Positions 16,763 through 25,296 of a stretch of DNA of 64,000 nucleotides are shown here, in pieces. The DNA is from a virus. Below the pieces are notes generated by a model that saw only the letters and a program-made list of their open reading frames with translations, searched no databases and was not told the origin of the DNA. The DNA is taken from positions 1-64,000 of IMG/VR virus record IMGVR_UViG_3300021961_000080; one strand, written 5' to 3'. The position numbers and the translations under genes were made by a program. Position 1 is the stretch's first letter. Each line of letters begins with the position of its first letter.

Positions 16763-17401
16763 TGTCCATCCAAAATTTAACGAGAGCATATTCTGGCTAG
16801 GGCGTGTCCTGGAATTAGAAAAAACAAAATAACAACCACAATTAGCCCGACAAGTGCATTTTTCAGTCGGTCGGGGGAGTGTTCCAATTGGCTGCCAACC
16901 GGCACTCTCATAAAAAAGACACTCTTGGCAAGATTCTCTTTTGGTAATTATTCTCTTTTCCCACTTGTTGATTAGAGCGTGACCTCTCCTATTCCCCTCT
17001 TCAAAAGCTTCCCTAGACTTAGCAACATACATCTTAGAGCGGTTTATTATTTGGGCTTCTGATTGAGTACCCAAAATAATATCGCGGGAAAATTTTCTTA
17101 ATCGTGCGTATTGCGTCCTAAGCATCTGACCGATTCTACCGTAGTCAGAAGCGTTCATATCGGGTTTACCAATCCGATAAAGTTGAATAGTTAGGTCTTT
17201 AATCTCAAAAGACATCTTTTCTTCCCACTCGCTGACAGTTATTTTTTTCTGCAAAAGGTCACGGGTAAGTTTATCTGTTTTTTGGATACGGGCATTAATA
17301 GTTTGTTGGGAGATTTGTCTAACTTTTTCGGTAGAGACAAATCTACCTGTTCTATTATCTCGATAGCGTCGAGTTGCAGGATTAAAGGAAAAATCATTCA
17401 T
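16757..17401 (-). CDS. MuF-like minor head (head morphogenesis) protein
   Basis: 214 aa. Position after portal and before protease, an N-terminal helical region rich in K/R/Q, and a C-terminal Cys block (CQECLFYESAGWQPIGTLPRP, then CTCRANCGC) match phage head morphogenesis proteins of the SPP1 gp7/MuF group. In that group the C-terminus often has C-x2-C, a G-W and a second Cys cluster. Proteins of this group enter the prohead with the portal and may affect early DNA entry. ATG overlaps the upstream small gene. Confidence 0.65.
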   Translation of the reverse strand: MNDFSFNPATRRYRDNRTGRFVSTEKVRQISQQTINARIQKTDKLTRDLLQKKITVSEWEEKMSFEIKDLTIQLYRIGKPDMNASDYGRIGQMLRTQYARLRKFSRDIILGTQSEAQIINRSKMYVAKSREAFEEGNRRGHALINKWEKRIITKRESCQECLFYESAGWQPIGTLPRPTEKCTCRANCGCYFVFSNSRTRPSQNMLSLNFGWTK

Positions 17402-17564
17402 AATTTATTTCTGGTTCTAATAGATTCTTAAATTCATCATCCGGAGGTTTCTTTTTCCAGTCGTCAATAGCTTTTTGAATGTCATCGGCTGTTACTTCGG
17501 CTCTTTCTAGTAATCGAGCAACTGGTTGTAGGTTTTTATCTTCTGGGTTGAATTTATCTGTCAT
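17394..17564 (-). CDS. Small acidic protein of head module
   Basis: 56 aa, ATG at 17564, two bases after the stop of the upstream gene. Its own stop overlaps the start of the MuF-like gene. Sequence MTDKFNPEDKNLQPVARLLE continues with EVTADDIQKAIDDWKKKPPD; the TADDI-x2-A-I-D-W pattern resembles short phage head proteins linked to portal assembly. Overlaps on both sides support real translation. Confidence 0.55.
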   Translation of the reverse strand: MTDKFNPEDKNLQPVARLLERAEVTADDIQKAIDDWKKKPPDDEFKNLLEPEINYE

Positions 17565-17566
17565 GG

Positions 17567-17776
17567 TTATTTGTCTCCCAGTCCGTCATAAACTAATTCT
17601 TGGGTGTTTTCTGATTTATTAAGTTTAGCCTTTAGATCACGGTTTTTAACTTCTAACATTTTCACCTTTAACTTTAATTTTTCATGATCAAACATCAGGT
17701 TGTCGTAAGAATCGATTAATTCAGCGTATTCGGCTCTCAAATCTTCGATGATAGCGTCAAAATTGTTGTTATTCAT
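17567..17776 (-). CDS. Small coiled-coil protein
   Basis: 69 aa, almost entirely heptad-patterned helix (IIEDLRAEYAELIDSYDNL, then KLKLKVKMLEVKNRDLKAKL). It forms the start of a coupled trio with the two genes downstream. A structural or chaperone role in capsid assembly is plausible from position. No homologue recognised. Confidence 0.5.
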   Translation of the reverse strand: MNNNNFDAIIEDLRAEYAELIDSYDNLMFDHEKLKLKVKMLEVKNRDLKAKLNKSENTQELVYDGLGDK

Positions 17777-17834
17777 GATTCTTTTATTTTTAATTTTAAC
17801 ATATTGTCGTTAACTATAATTTCTTCTGTCATGG

Positions 17835-18767
17835 TTAGAATAAGGCTAATTGTAATGGAAAATTATCTAGTGGTTCTTCTGGTTCCTCTATCGGTTCATC
17901 TGGAATATGTTCTATGGGTTGGTCTAATCTGTTACAAGCTATTCGATAATATTCTAGTTCTTTCTCGATACAGATATAATTTCTACCCAATTCTTTGCAA
18001 GCTAAGGCAGTAGTACCAGAACCACAAAAAGGGTCGAGGACTGTCCCACCGGGAGGAGTTAACATCTCTACTAACCGTTTCATTACTTCTATTGGCTTTT
18101 CTGTGGGATGATTGTAGATACCCTTTCCTGCTCGTCCTGGCTGCCGATAAGGCGGCAAAAAAGACCATACATTTGTAAAATTAACATCTCTAACCGCATA
18201 TTCGCCTCTGTTATATTCCATCTTTTTAAATTTTCTTGTTACGTTAAACCTTAACCTTTGAGTATCGCCAAATTCTGTTGGTTCTCCAAATGAACCAGTT
18301 TCTATTTTTTTAATTAGTGCAGCAAAGTATCTTTTATAAGATTCTATGCTATGTGTATCAAACATGATACCTGGTATTTTAACATCTGAATAACGACCAG
18401 TCACTTTATTCGCTTTGTGATGCTTACTTGTTCTATATAGTATTATCGACTCATGGCTTTTAGAAAGATTGCTAGGATGAGTTGAGACAGTAACTCTTTT
18501 TACCCATGAGATATGTTCGTAATAATGCAGCTTCTCATTATTAGCCAAATTAATCCAATTAACCATCGTTGGCATTTGTCCAAAAAAGCAATAAAAGCCA
18601 TTAGTAACTCGTTTTACTTCTCTGGTAAATAATGGAATATCAATTGCAGAATCCCATTCAGCCAATCCAATGCCATAAGGCGGATCAGTTATCACAGCAT
18701 CTATTGAACCATCAGGAATATCTTTTAAAACATCAAAACAATCGCCGTGAATAATTTGATTAATCAT
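17835..18767 (-). CDS. Beta-class DNA methyltransferase (N6-adenine or N4-cytosine)
   Basis: 310 aa. The catalytic motif D28-P-P-Y31 comes first and the AdoMet-binding motif DPFCGSGTTALA lies near residue 244, the order of the beta class. The SHESIILYRTSK segment and the HPTEKPIEVMKRLV block are also typical. No restriction endonuclease gene is adjacent, so it is an orphan enzyme, likely protecting phage DNA or marking it for packaging. It overlaps the portal gene by 8 bases, an unusual site for a methyltransferase. Confidence 0.9.
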   Translation of the reverse strand: MINQIIHGDCFDVLKDIPDGSIDAVITDPPYGIGLAEWDSAIDIPLFTREVKRVTNGFYCFFGQMPTMVNWINLANNEKLHYYEHISWVKRVTVSTHPSNLSKSHESIILYRTSKHHKANKVTGRYSDVKIPGIMFDTHSIESYKRYFAALIKKIETGSFGEPTEFGDTQRLRFNVTRKFKKMEYNRGEYAVRDVNFTNVWSFLPPYRQPGRAGKGIYNHPTEKPIEVMKRLVEMLTPPGGTVLDPFCGSGTTALACKELGRNYICIEKELEYYRIACNRLDQPIEHIPDEPIEEPEEPLDNFPLQLALF

Positions 18768-20034
18768 TTTGATTTATATTTAATTTTTTAACAGGTTGTT
18801 TATTGGTTTCTTCATCAGTTAAATCAGAACCAGTATCCTCAACTTCGCCCCCTGACATACCATCGATAGACTCACTCCATTCTGGCCACAATATCCGATA
18901 TTTATTCCTAGCATTTTCAGCATAAAAGTCTAAACCTTTTCTAAGAATAATTTCCGTATCGATGACCTGCTTAATCGCACCGCTAAGAAGCTGACACCAT
19001 CCGTATCTCATCCTAGAATACCGACGGTCAGGCGAGCGGGATAACTCTTTAGTTCCCCCTTTTGACTCTAACCCCGGAAAGAAATAGGTAGGGAATCCGG
19101 GGATAATTAGCTTATACCGGCATTGTAAAAGAGTTTCAATTAACCCTGTTAAATCAGAGTTAAAATTAGCCATTTTGCGAATATCTTGACCGGGAAACTT
19201 GAGAACATGATCGGTTATAATACCACTTTTCCTACGGATTCCTAAGTCTCGTTCGTAACTCTCAGACTGTTCTTTAGATACCCCCGGCATGATATGAAGG
19301 GTCGGGGAAACTCCCAAGTCATTAGATGCCCTAATTAAATTATCAAAAGCTTGTTTAACATCAGCCCACGCATCTAAGGACGCTAACCAAAGAGAGCGAC
19401 CATAAAGGAAATCAGGTTCATGGCGAATATGACAGATTTTATAGGGTTCAAAAAAATAATCAGGGTCAGAATCTGAAACGTATTTTCTTTGCTCAAAACC
19501 AATTAATTCCCCTTGATCAGTTTCTTTTCTAAAGATCTCAAAGGTAGGTAGATAAAGAGTCTTTGTTACACAAAAGTCTTTGGATTTGTTAGCAGATAAA
19601 CCCTCTCTTTCAATACCTAACTCTAGGAAACATTCCCCTTTTCCTAATGCCCATCTTAAAGCTTTTTTAAGCCTATCCCCACCAATCACATAGGTTGAAA
19701 AATTTTGTTTTCTTAATCTAATATCCTCAGCAATAGCAAACACTTCTGGGTTAATAGGAGTGTCTTCATCGTCTAGGGTTTTGGCTACCATCCATCCTTG
19801 ATCATCCCCATCATCAGAAGCAAAGGTATCAGAAGCGGCCATATCTAAGGCGTGAATGACCTCATAACACCACTGATTAAGTTCGATTAATTCTCTCGAT
19901 ATTCTCGGATCACGGATAGGATTTTCCGTAATCTCCAAATCATACCGACGCGATACCGACACGATCCCTGGTGAGGAGAGGGAACGCTGAGAACCTCTTA
20001 ATGTTTGGTCATCCTTTTTCTTCTTTTTTGCCAT
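18760..20034 (-). CDS. Portal protein
   Basis: 424 aa, slightly short for the family. Typical features are a lysine-rich start, a conserved core with ELNQWCYEVIHALDMAASDTF, ALGKGECFLELG near residue 132, and PFKICHIRH-like EPYKICHIRHEPDFLYGRSLW near 196. A long helical stem follows. The C-terminal 60 residues are acidic and disordered. It forms the dodecameric DNA entry ring. First gene of the head operon; no promoter of the shared type is visible immediately upstream of its start. Confidence 0.8.
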   Translation of the reverse strand: MAKKKKKDDQTLRGSQRSLSSPGIVSVSRRYDLEITENPIRDPRISRELIELNQWCYEVIHALDMAASDTFASDDGDDQGWMVAKTLDDEDTPINPEVFAIAEDIRLRKQNFSTYVIGGDRLKKALRWALGKGECFLELGIEREGLSANKSKDFCVTKTLYLPTFEIFRKETDQGELIGFEQRKYVSDSDPDYFFEPYKICHIRHEPDFLYGRSLWLASLDAWADVKQAFDNLIRASNDLGVSPTLHIMPGVSKEQSESYERDLGIRRKSGIITDHVLKFPGQDIRKMANFNSDLTGLIETLLQCRYKLIIPGFPTYFFPGLESKGGTKELSRSPDRRYSRMRYGWCQLLSGAIKQVIDTEIILRKGLDFYAENARNKYRILWPEWSESIDGMSGGEVEDTGSDLTDEETNKQPVKKLNINQND

Positions 20035-20067
20035 TGGAACTGCCGTGTACTACTTCTATGATATAAG

Positions 20068-20099
20068 AAAAAAAGACCATTTTGTTAATGGTCTTTTTT
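20068..20099 (-). terminator. Bidirectional-looking rho-independent terminator
   Basis: AAAAAGACCATT and AATGGTCTTTTTT form a hairpin with A and T tracts on both flanks. It lies just downstream of the small gene at 20119-20394 on the minus strand, insulating the lysis and tail genes from the portal operon. Confidence 0.7.
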
Positions 20100-20118
20100 A
20101 AATCACCCAAGGAGAAAT

Positions 20119-20394
20119 CTAAATATTAAAAAATCTATCGAATGTTCCGTCGCTCCGCAAAACCCTTCTTTCGTCAATATCATCACTGGAAAAAAATAAA
20201 TCGGTAATTATTGCTTGCATTAAGACATTAGCTGCTTTATTGGATATTGTAATTCCCACTCTTGAGGTCGCATCCACTACATAATTATCCCCTACGGGAC
20301 AATGAGTAATTGTAACAATCTTGTAACAGTCGATAAACTCTGGATAACTATCTACGGTTTCTAAAATCAACGGACGAAATTCTCTTGTATTCAT
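20119..20394 (-). CDS. Small protein of unknown function
   Basis: 91 aa, own promoter at 20417-20445. Contains VTITHCPVGDNYVVDATSRVGI and ISNKAANVLMQAIITDLFF; mixed alpha/beta. No family recognised. Isolated between the portal gene and the endolysin gene, flanked by a promoter and a terminator, so it is an independent single-gene unit. Confidence 0.55.
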   Translation of the reverse strand: MNTREFRPLILETVDSYPEFIDCYKIVTITHCPVGDNYVVDATSRVGITISNKAANVLMQAIITDLFFSSDDIDERRVLRSDGTFDRFFNI

Positions 20395-20416
20395 GATAAC
20401 CTCTTAACCTAACTAA

Positions 20417-20445
20417 ATATTACAGATTACTTTTTGAATTGTCAA
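20417..20445 (-). promoter_or_regulatory. Leftward promoter
   Basis: Minus strand TTGACA (20445-20440), 17-bp spacer, TAATAT (20422-20417). It shows the shared TTGACAATTC extension. Expected start is near 20410, giving a short leader before the ATG at 20394. Confidence 0.75.
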
Positions 20446-20449
20446 GATT

Positions 20450-21208
20450 TTAGATAAATCTTAAAGCCCTCTCGTAATACCGTTTTCTTTCAGCTAGTCC
20501 ATTTGTACCACCGTTGACGCGGCGGGTAACTTGTTCAACGGTTGCCCCACGGTCGCATAATTCATTCATTTTGTTATTTTGCCACCAAAACCCAGAAGGT
20601 AAAAACAAATATCTTTCGCTGACATATCGCCACCCTTCCATAACACGCTGATCGCCTATGTAGTTAGCAAATGCCTGATAATTAGCTCTGCCAGTCATTT
20701 GCAAGGCATCTACACCTCTAAACTTTCTCCCATCACCAGGACGGGTATTTCCTAAGTCTCTACGCTCTTCATAATTTGAGCCGTCATGAATTTCTACCAT
20801 AAACCTTAAGCCTGCTGATTCATGGGCTATTTGACTTAAAAAGTGCCTTACTCTTGGTAGCGTGATAATATCAAATCTCTTAAGGCATTCATCTAATTTT
20901 TGGAACTGAAAATCAGTAATTTTATCGTTAAGCCTATCAAACACAGCCTCAACTTGATCCTTGCGAACCACAGTAGGATTAAGGTCGTCAAAGTGACTAA
21001 CAAATGCGTACCAGTTAAATCTACCCTCAATCGGTGGTTTTATTTCTATTAAATAGTGATTTTTTTCTCTTCTAATGATTTGATTATAAATTACCTTTTG
21101 ACCAGATTTAATTGGAACTGATCTAAAGTCTTGGGGAAGACTTTCAGAACTAGAGTCGATTAGGTGAGACTTTAAGATAGTGTTGCGATTTGCTGTTAGG
21201 GATTTCAT
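20450..21208 (-). CDS. GH19-type endolysin
   Basis: 252 aa. Residues 1-100 form an accessory region that may bind the wall. From about 110 the glycoside hydrolase family 19 fold is recognisable: FLSQIAHESAGLRF (catalytic Glu, near residue 130), GRKFRGVDALQMTGRANYQAF, and the C-terminal VNGGTNGLAERKRYYERAL. The enzyme cleaves peptidoglycan or related glycans at lysis. Upstream lies a holin candidate in the same orientation, together a likely lysis cassette. Confidence 0.85.
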   Translation of the reverse strand: MKSLTANRNTILKSHLIDSSSESLPQDFRSVPIKSGQKVIYNQIIRREKNHYLIEIKPPIEGRFNWYAFVSHFDDLNPTVVRKDQVEAVFDRLNDKITDFQFQKLDECLKRFDIITLPRVRHFLSQIAHESAGLRFMVEIHDGSNYEERRDLGNTRPGDGRKFRGVDALQMTGRANYQAFANYIGDQRVMEGWRYVSERYLFLPSGFWWQNNKMNELCDRGATVEQVTRRVNGGTNGLAERKRYYERALRFI

Positions 21209-21239
21209 AGTAGTTTAGCTAGTAAAGTTGACAATTCTA

Positions 21240-21647
21240 TTAAGGTTTATGTTCAAGTATTCCAATTCGTCTGTCAAATTCTTCCTGTTTCCTGCGAATT
21301 GTTTCTATTTGATCAAAAATAGATGAGAAAGTTTCTTGTTTGGCTTTAATTAGGCTCATCTCTTTGTCGAGTTGAGATGTTAATGTGGTCAGTTTTTCTA
21401 TTCCTGTTGATAGTTTTTCGACCATTTTCTCTAGTTTCTGTTCAAAAGATTCCATCTTCCTTGATATCTTCTCAAGGGTTTCGTGATCAAGTTCTTTAGC
21501 CTGTGATCTGGTATTTTTTGAAAGCACACTAAGTAATGCTATTGCAATAGCCAAAACAGTGCCGATGTCATTAAGACTTATTTTTAGACCATAATTCCCA
21601 GCATAAGGGGGATGGCTTTGGTTGTTAGCAACAGAAATATAATACAT
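21240..21647 (-). CDS. Putative holin or membrane-anchored coiled-coil lysis protein
   Basis: 135 aa. One transmembrane helix (residues 24-45, ISLNDIGTVLAIAIALLSVL) is followed by a long coiled coil to the C-terminus (SRKMESFEQKLEKMVEKL and on). This one-span plus coiled-coil plan occurs in phage lysis-module proteins next to endolysin genes. It could be a holin, or a protein tying the envelope to another partner. Its start region is duplicated in tandem. Confidence 0.55.
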   Translation of the reverse strand: MYYISVANNQSHPPYAGNYGLKISLNDIGTVLAIAIALLSVLSKNTRSQAKELDHETLEKISRKMESFEQKLEKMVEKLSTGIEKLTTLTSQLDKEMSLIKAKQETFSSIFDQIETIRRKQEEFDRRIGILEHKP

Positions 21648-21703
21648 AGTAAAAGGGGATGTATTTGGTTGGTAACAGAAATATAATACATAGTAAAAGG
21701 GGA
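21630..21703. repeat. Direct repeat duplicating a start-codon region
   Basis: The 30-bp sequence beginning AACAGAAATATAATACATAG and continuing TAAAAGGGGA occurs at 21630-21659 and again at 21674-21703, 44 bp apart. The first copy holds the start of the holin candidate (ATGTATTATATTTCTGTT on the minus strand). The second copy holds the same start in another frame. Confidence 0.85.
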
Positions 21704-21756
21704 GTATAAAACCATTCTAGTCTTTTTTCTTTACTAGATAAAATATTTAAAAAAAG

Positions 21757-24702
21757 TTAACCTTGTCTTGGAGGTGCAAGATAAAAATCATTACCTTTCA
21801 TAAAGTTTCCAAAGCTAGGGATACCTCCAAAGTTTTGAACGTTATCCCAATCGTTTCTACAGGCATTATAGGTACGCTCACAACCAGCAGTTAAAATTAC
21901 CTTGTCATGGGCGGCGATAGAGTCAGCCGCACCAGTAAATAACTCAATTCTAGTCCTTTGACCAGATTGCTGAATAGTTTGGTAGATTGCATAAGTAGCT
22001 GATTTATTTTTCCCATCGATAAAGGTACACTTCCCCCATCTAAGGTTAGCAAAATTATCGCCGTAAACGTCAAAAACACGACGATCACCGACGCTGGCAA
22101 CGTAAGTGGTATAAGTTGGGGGGATTTTTCGACAACCAGTTCCATCGCCGTTATCTTGCCCAAAAAACCATCGACAAGATGGGGATGTTTTTTCGTCTCT
22201 AGACTGTCTAAGCTTAATGCTCCCTTCTGTGAGATTTTCGAGAGTATAAGCCTCCTCGCTTTTTGATGTAATTTCTCCTATATATCCGACCTGTACCTGT
22301 TCGTCAGGAAGACTAAGAAGTGAGTTAGGAAGATTACGCCAATTGACTACGGCTGTGATAATTTTTGCCTCTTGAAATCGGTCTGAGAAGATTAAATTTT
22401 CTGTAATATTGTCGCTAAAAGCTCCCCGCATTTCTTCATTATCTGCCTCAATTCCTAGCTTTCTTTCTAGGGCTGTGGGGTCAAGGGCATGATGTGATTT
22501 AAATACTATCCCATCGATTATTAAATCACGGGAAAAGTTGGTATATCCTAATTTTTGCCCGTCCGTAAGTTCAATTAAAATACATCGACAAAGGGTTAGA
22601 ACGGGACTTGAGAGATTACCATTTGTCCCATTGTCTATTACTATTCCCTCGCTAAATCTTCTAATCTGTAATTCTCCAAGAGAATAAATTTTTAGAGATG
22701 TTTGGTTCTGATAGCTTAAACTTTGAGAGTTAAACCTAGATACAATTGATGAATTGTTAACTAAATCTGGGTAGCGAAAGGTAGCACCCGAACCTTTAGC
22801 ACACAGCCATAAACAAATTAAATATTCAATATCTTTTTGATCAAGGGTCTTTCTTTGTTGTAAAGAGTTTATATCAGCAGGCGCATTTCTCCTAGAGTAT
22901 CTTTTTCTTTCTCCAGAAGATAAAGTGATTATATTGGTTTCAAATTGAGGGCTAATAGTAGATTGCTTGGTTAGATTAAGTGCAAAATCGTGGTTAATTG
23001 TAGCGTTAAAAATATCAGGCGGGATAATATCTGGTTCAATTCTTGATTCACGCAAAATAAGGTTTGGGACTGAAAAAAGACCGTTAATATTGGTCGGATT
23101 TCCGTTGACAGTTTTAACAATTGGTTGATAATCTAACTTATCCTCTTCAAAGTGGCAAAGGGTTTTAAATGTTCCTTCCCAAGTTAGTGTTCCAGGGTTA
23201 GGAGGTGTTTCAAACACTACTCTATCGGGAGTCACGCAATAACCAGATAGTAATGTATTACCTTGATAGATTTTAGGGTTAAAAGGGTATTCATGAAGAG
23301 CAAATTTATATCTCTGGTTAAAATATCGAGTGGTCGTAATATCTGGTACTGGTAAATTTGGTTGCCCTCCCCATGTGTGTACCCACCACGCTTCATAGAT
23401 ATGCCTTCTGCCATTATCACCTATTGGAGTGAGTAAAGTGTGTCTAATCCAATCGTATTGTCCATTGCCAGATTTAATACCAACGACAATAGCATAATGG
23501 CTTATAGGTAATAAAAATATTGGATTAGGAGCGTTAAAAACAATATTATTAGTACCTGATGGAATATTGCTGGGAATAATAAAATCTGTTACTTTGTCCC
23601 AATGATAGTTATTATAACTTACCTCGTTATTTCCAAAAGGGAAAGATCCCCTGTACAAACTAACTACTAATTCAGAAGAAGGAACAACTTGAGTTAACCT
23701 AAGAGTAATTGAACCAAGCCAATATCCATCAACCTTTCTTAGACTAGGATTCTCGAAATTATCTGTAGGAACTTCAAAATAAGCCGCTCTCCATCGATCA
23801 ACTGTTATATCGTCATAACCACTAGATTCGCTGATTGGACGTACAGTATCAACAAATGTCCTTGAGTTATAAGGTGGTTCGGGATAGAGGATTGGTCGAT
23901 AATATTCATTTCCCCCGCAAGAATATTTTTTAGTTAATAGAAACTCTGTTCTTATTCCGTCAGCACTGGGATAAAGAACACCTTGAGTTGATACGCCGTT
24001 CTCAAGTATTTTAGGATTTTTTGTAGCTTCAAAATCGGATAAGTCTCGATAGAGGAGACCTCCTTTTGCCCCTTTAACGGCTTCATGAAAGTCTAAGAGA
24101 TTGTTTAGATCATCAGATTTTAAAGCAGTACGGGAAAGATTAAAAATACGAATGGGGTCAGCCCATTCTATAATTCTTTGTTCTGCTGTCCCAGTGTTGT
24201 CATATTCAAAGTTAGAAAATTGAATTTCTGTCTGATAGTCTCGATCAGGAACTATCGGGAAATTAGGAGTATTTAAAGGGTAAGGGCTTAATGGAAAATA
24301 AATAGGATTAATAATAGGAGCGACTTCTATAATTTCAACATTGTAAGCTAATTTTGTAGATTCAGGAGGAGAACTTAATGGAGAATAACTAGGGCAAGTT
24401 CTTTTTAAATTTACTCCACTAGGAAAAACAAACTCTCCATTAAATACAAACTTACTGGTTACGGTGTCTCTAATATACTGAGATTCTGCTATTGGATAAA
24501 TATCGACTTGTTGTCCATATTTAGTCTCAATCTTCCATATCTGATCAAATTGGTTTATCCCCCCAGTGATTGTTAAAAAGGGATTTTTATCCCAAGAAAT
24601 GGGGGTGACGGTTCTCCAAAATATAGGATTATCTTGAGTCCCATCTAAGCTTTTTTCTCTAGCGGTTCCAAAAACGTGATAATAAATATTGTGCTGGTTC
24701 AT
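21757..24702 (-). CDS. Fused tail-tip protein (DUF2460-like plus DUF2163/BR0599-like)
   Basis: 981 aa. Residues 170-220 contain WADPIRIFNLSRTALKS with DLNNLLDFHEAVKGAKGG, like DUF2460 distal tail proteins. Residues 300-460 form a beta-sandwich insert resembling the fibre protein encoded upstream. Residues 565-660 repeat a DUF2460-type pattern ending GSGATFRYPDL. The C-terminal part matches DUF2163 and ends with the BR0599-type motif C-x4-C-x5-N-x3-NFGG near 950-975. In the Rhodobacter gene transfer agent these are two separate genes. It lies at the tip of the tail. Confidence 0.7.
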   Translation of the reverse strand: MNQHNIYYHVFGTAREKSLDGTQDNPIFWRTVTPISWDKNPFLTITGGINQFDQIWKIETKYGQQVDIYPIAESQYIRDTVTSKFVFNGEFVFPSGVNLKRTCPSYSPLSSPPESTKLAYNVEIIEVAPIINPIYFPLSPYPLNTPNFPIVPDRDYQTEIQFSNFEYDNTGTAEQRIIEWADPIRIFNLSRTALKSDDLNNLLDFHEAVKGAKGGLLYRDLSDFEATKNPKILENGVSTQGVLYPSADGIRTEFLLTKKYSCGGNEYYRPILYPEPPYNSRTFVDTVRPISESSGYDDITVDRWRAAYFEVPTDNFENPSLRKVDGYWLGSITLRLTQVVPSSELVVSLYRGSFPFGNNEVSYNNYHWDKVTDFIIPSNIPSGTNNIVFNAPNPIFLLPISHYAIVVGIKSGNGQYDWIRHTLLTPIGDNGRRHIYEAWWVHTWGGQPNLPVPDITTTRYFNQRYKFALHEYPFNPKIYQGNTLLSGYCVTPDRVVFETPPNPGTLTWEGTFKTLCHFEEDKLDYQPIVKTVNGNPTNINGLFSVPNLILRESRIEPDIIPPDIFNATINHDFALNLTKQSTISPQFETNIITLSSGERKRYSRRNAPADINSLQQRKTLDQKDIEYLICLWLCAKGSGATFRYPDLVNNSSIVSRFNSQSLSYQNQTSLKIYSLGELQIRRFSEGIVIDNGTNGNLSSPVLTLCRCILIELTDGQKLGYTNFSRDLIIDGIVFKSHHALDPTALERKLGIEADNEEMRGAFSDNITENLIFSDRFQEAKIITAVVNWRNLPNSLLSLPDEQVQVGYIGEITSKSEEAYTLENLTEGSIKLRQSRDEKTSPSCRWFFGQDNGDGTGCRKIPPTYTTYVASVGDRRVFDVYGDNFANLRWGKCTFIDGKNKSATYAIYQTIQQSGQRTRIELFTGAADSIAAHDKVILTAGCERTYNACRNDWDNVQNFGGIPSFGNFMKGNDFYLAPPRQG

Positions 24703-24753
24703 AGATTTAGGGTAATTCTATAATGAAAATGTGATACTTAGAAAATTTAAATA

Positions 24754-25296
24754 TCAATAACTTTGTCCGTTGATGCTAAATTGAAAAGGACCAGACCCAG
24801 AAAAAACACCCCAAATATTTGAAGCCCCTTGATCATTGCTAAAAATAGCCTGATCACCGATCAACCAACCAGTCAACCCTGTTTCTACAGTAGAATCAGT
24901 CTTAGCCCAAAAATATCTTCCACTACCAATTGAAACCCCAGCAACTAACCAGTAAGTAGTATTAGCGGTTAATAGTTGCGGACTGGTAAGCGTAAACTCG
25001 TAATTGTTAGTGCCACCAATAGAAGGAACATTGAAATTCATTATCTCAGTGTTTGGGCTTCCACTGCCACTATAGAGTTTAACAAACAAAGAACCCGAAG
25101 TGAATTGACCAAACCGAAGAGTGACCGAGCTAATAACATGAACATTACTGGCATTGCCAGTTTGAAAACTTGAACTCACCCATTGATCGTTTTTTACCTC
25201 GAATCCCGCACTAGCTGGAGTTATTGGGGGTCGGTTGCTAACAAGATTTATTACCTGATTAGGGATTGGCATCGGATCAATAGTCAATGGCAACAT
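24754..25296 (-). CDS. Fibre-associated beta-sandwich (choice-of-anchor R-like) protein
   Basis: 180 aa. Residues 30-175 carry SVTLRFGQFTSGSLFVKLYSG, TTYWLVAGVSIGSGRYFWAKT, TGLTGWLIGDQA and PFQFSINGQSY, the pattern of the choice-of-anchor R domain seen in bacterial surface proteins. A similar stretch is embedded in the adjacent 981-residue tail-tip protein. Probably a host-recognition decoration. Its start overlaps the stop of the upstream fibre by one base. Confidence 0.6.
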   Translation of the reverse strand: MLPLTIDPMPIPNQVINLVSNRPPITPASAGFEVKNDQWVSSSFQTGNASNVHVISSVTLRFGQFTSGSLFVKLYSGSGSPNTEIMNFNVPSIGGTNNYEFTLTSPQLLTANTTYWLVAGVSIGSGRYFWAKTDSTVETGLTGWLIGDQAIFSNDQGASNIWGVFSGSGPFQFSINGQSY

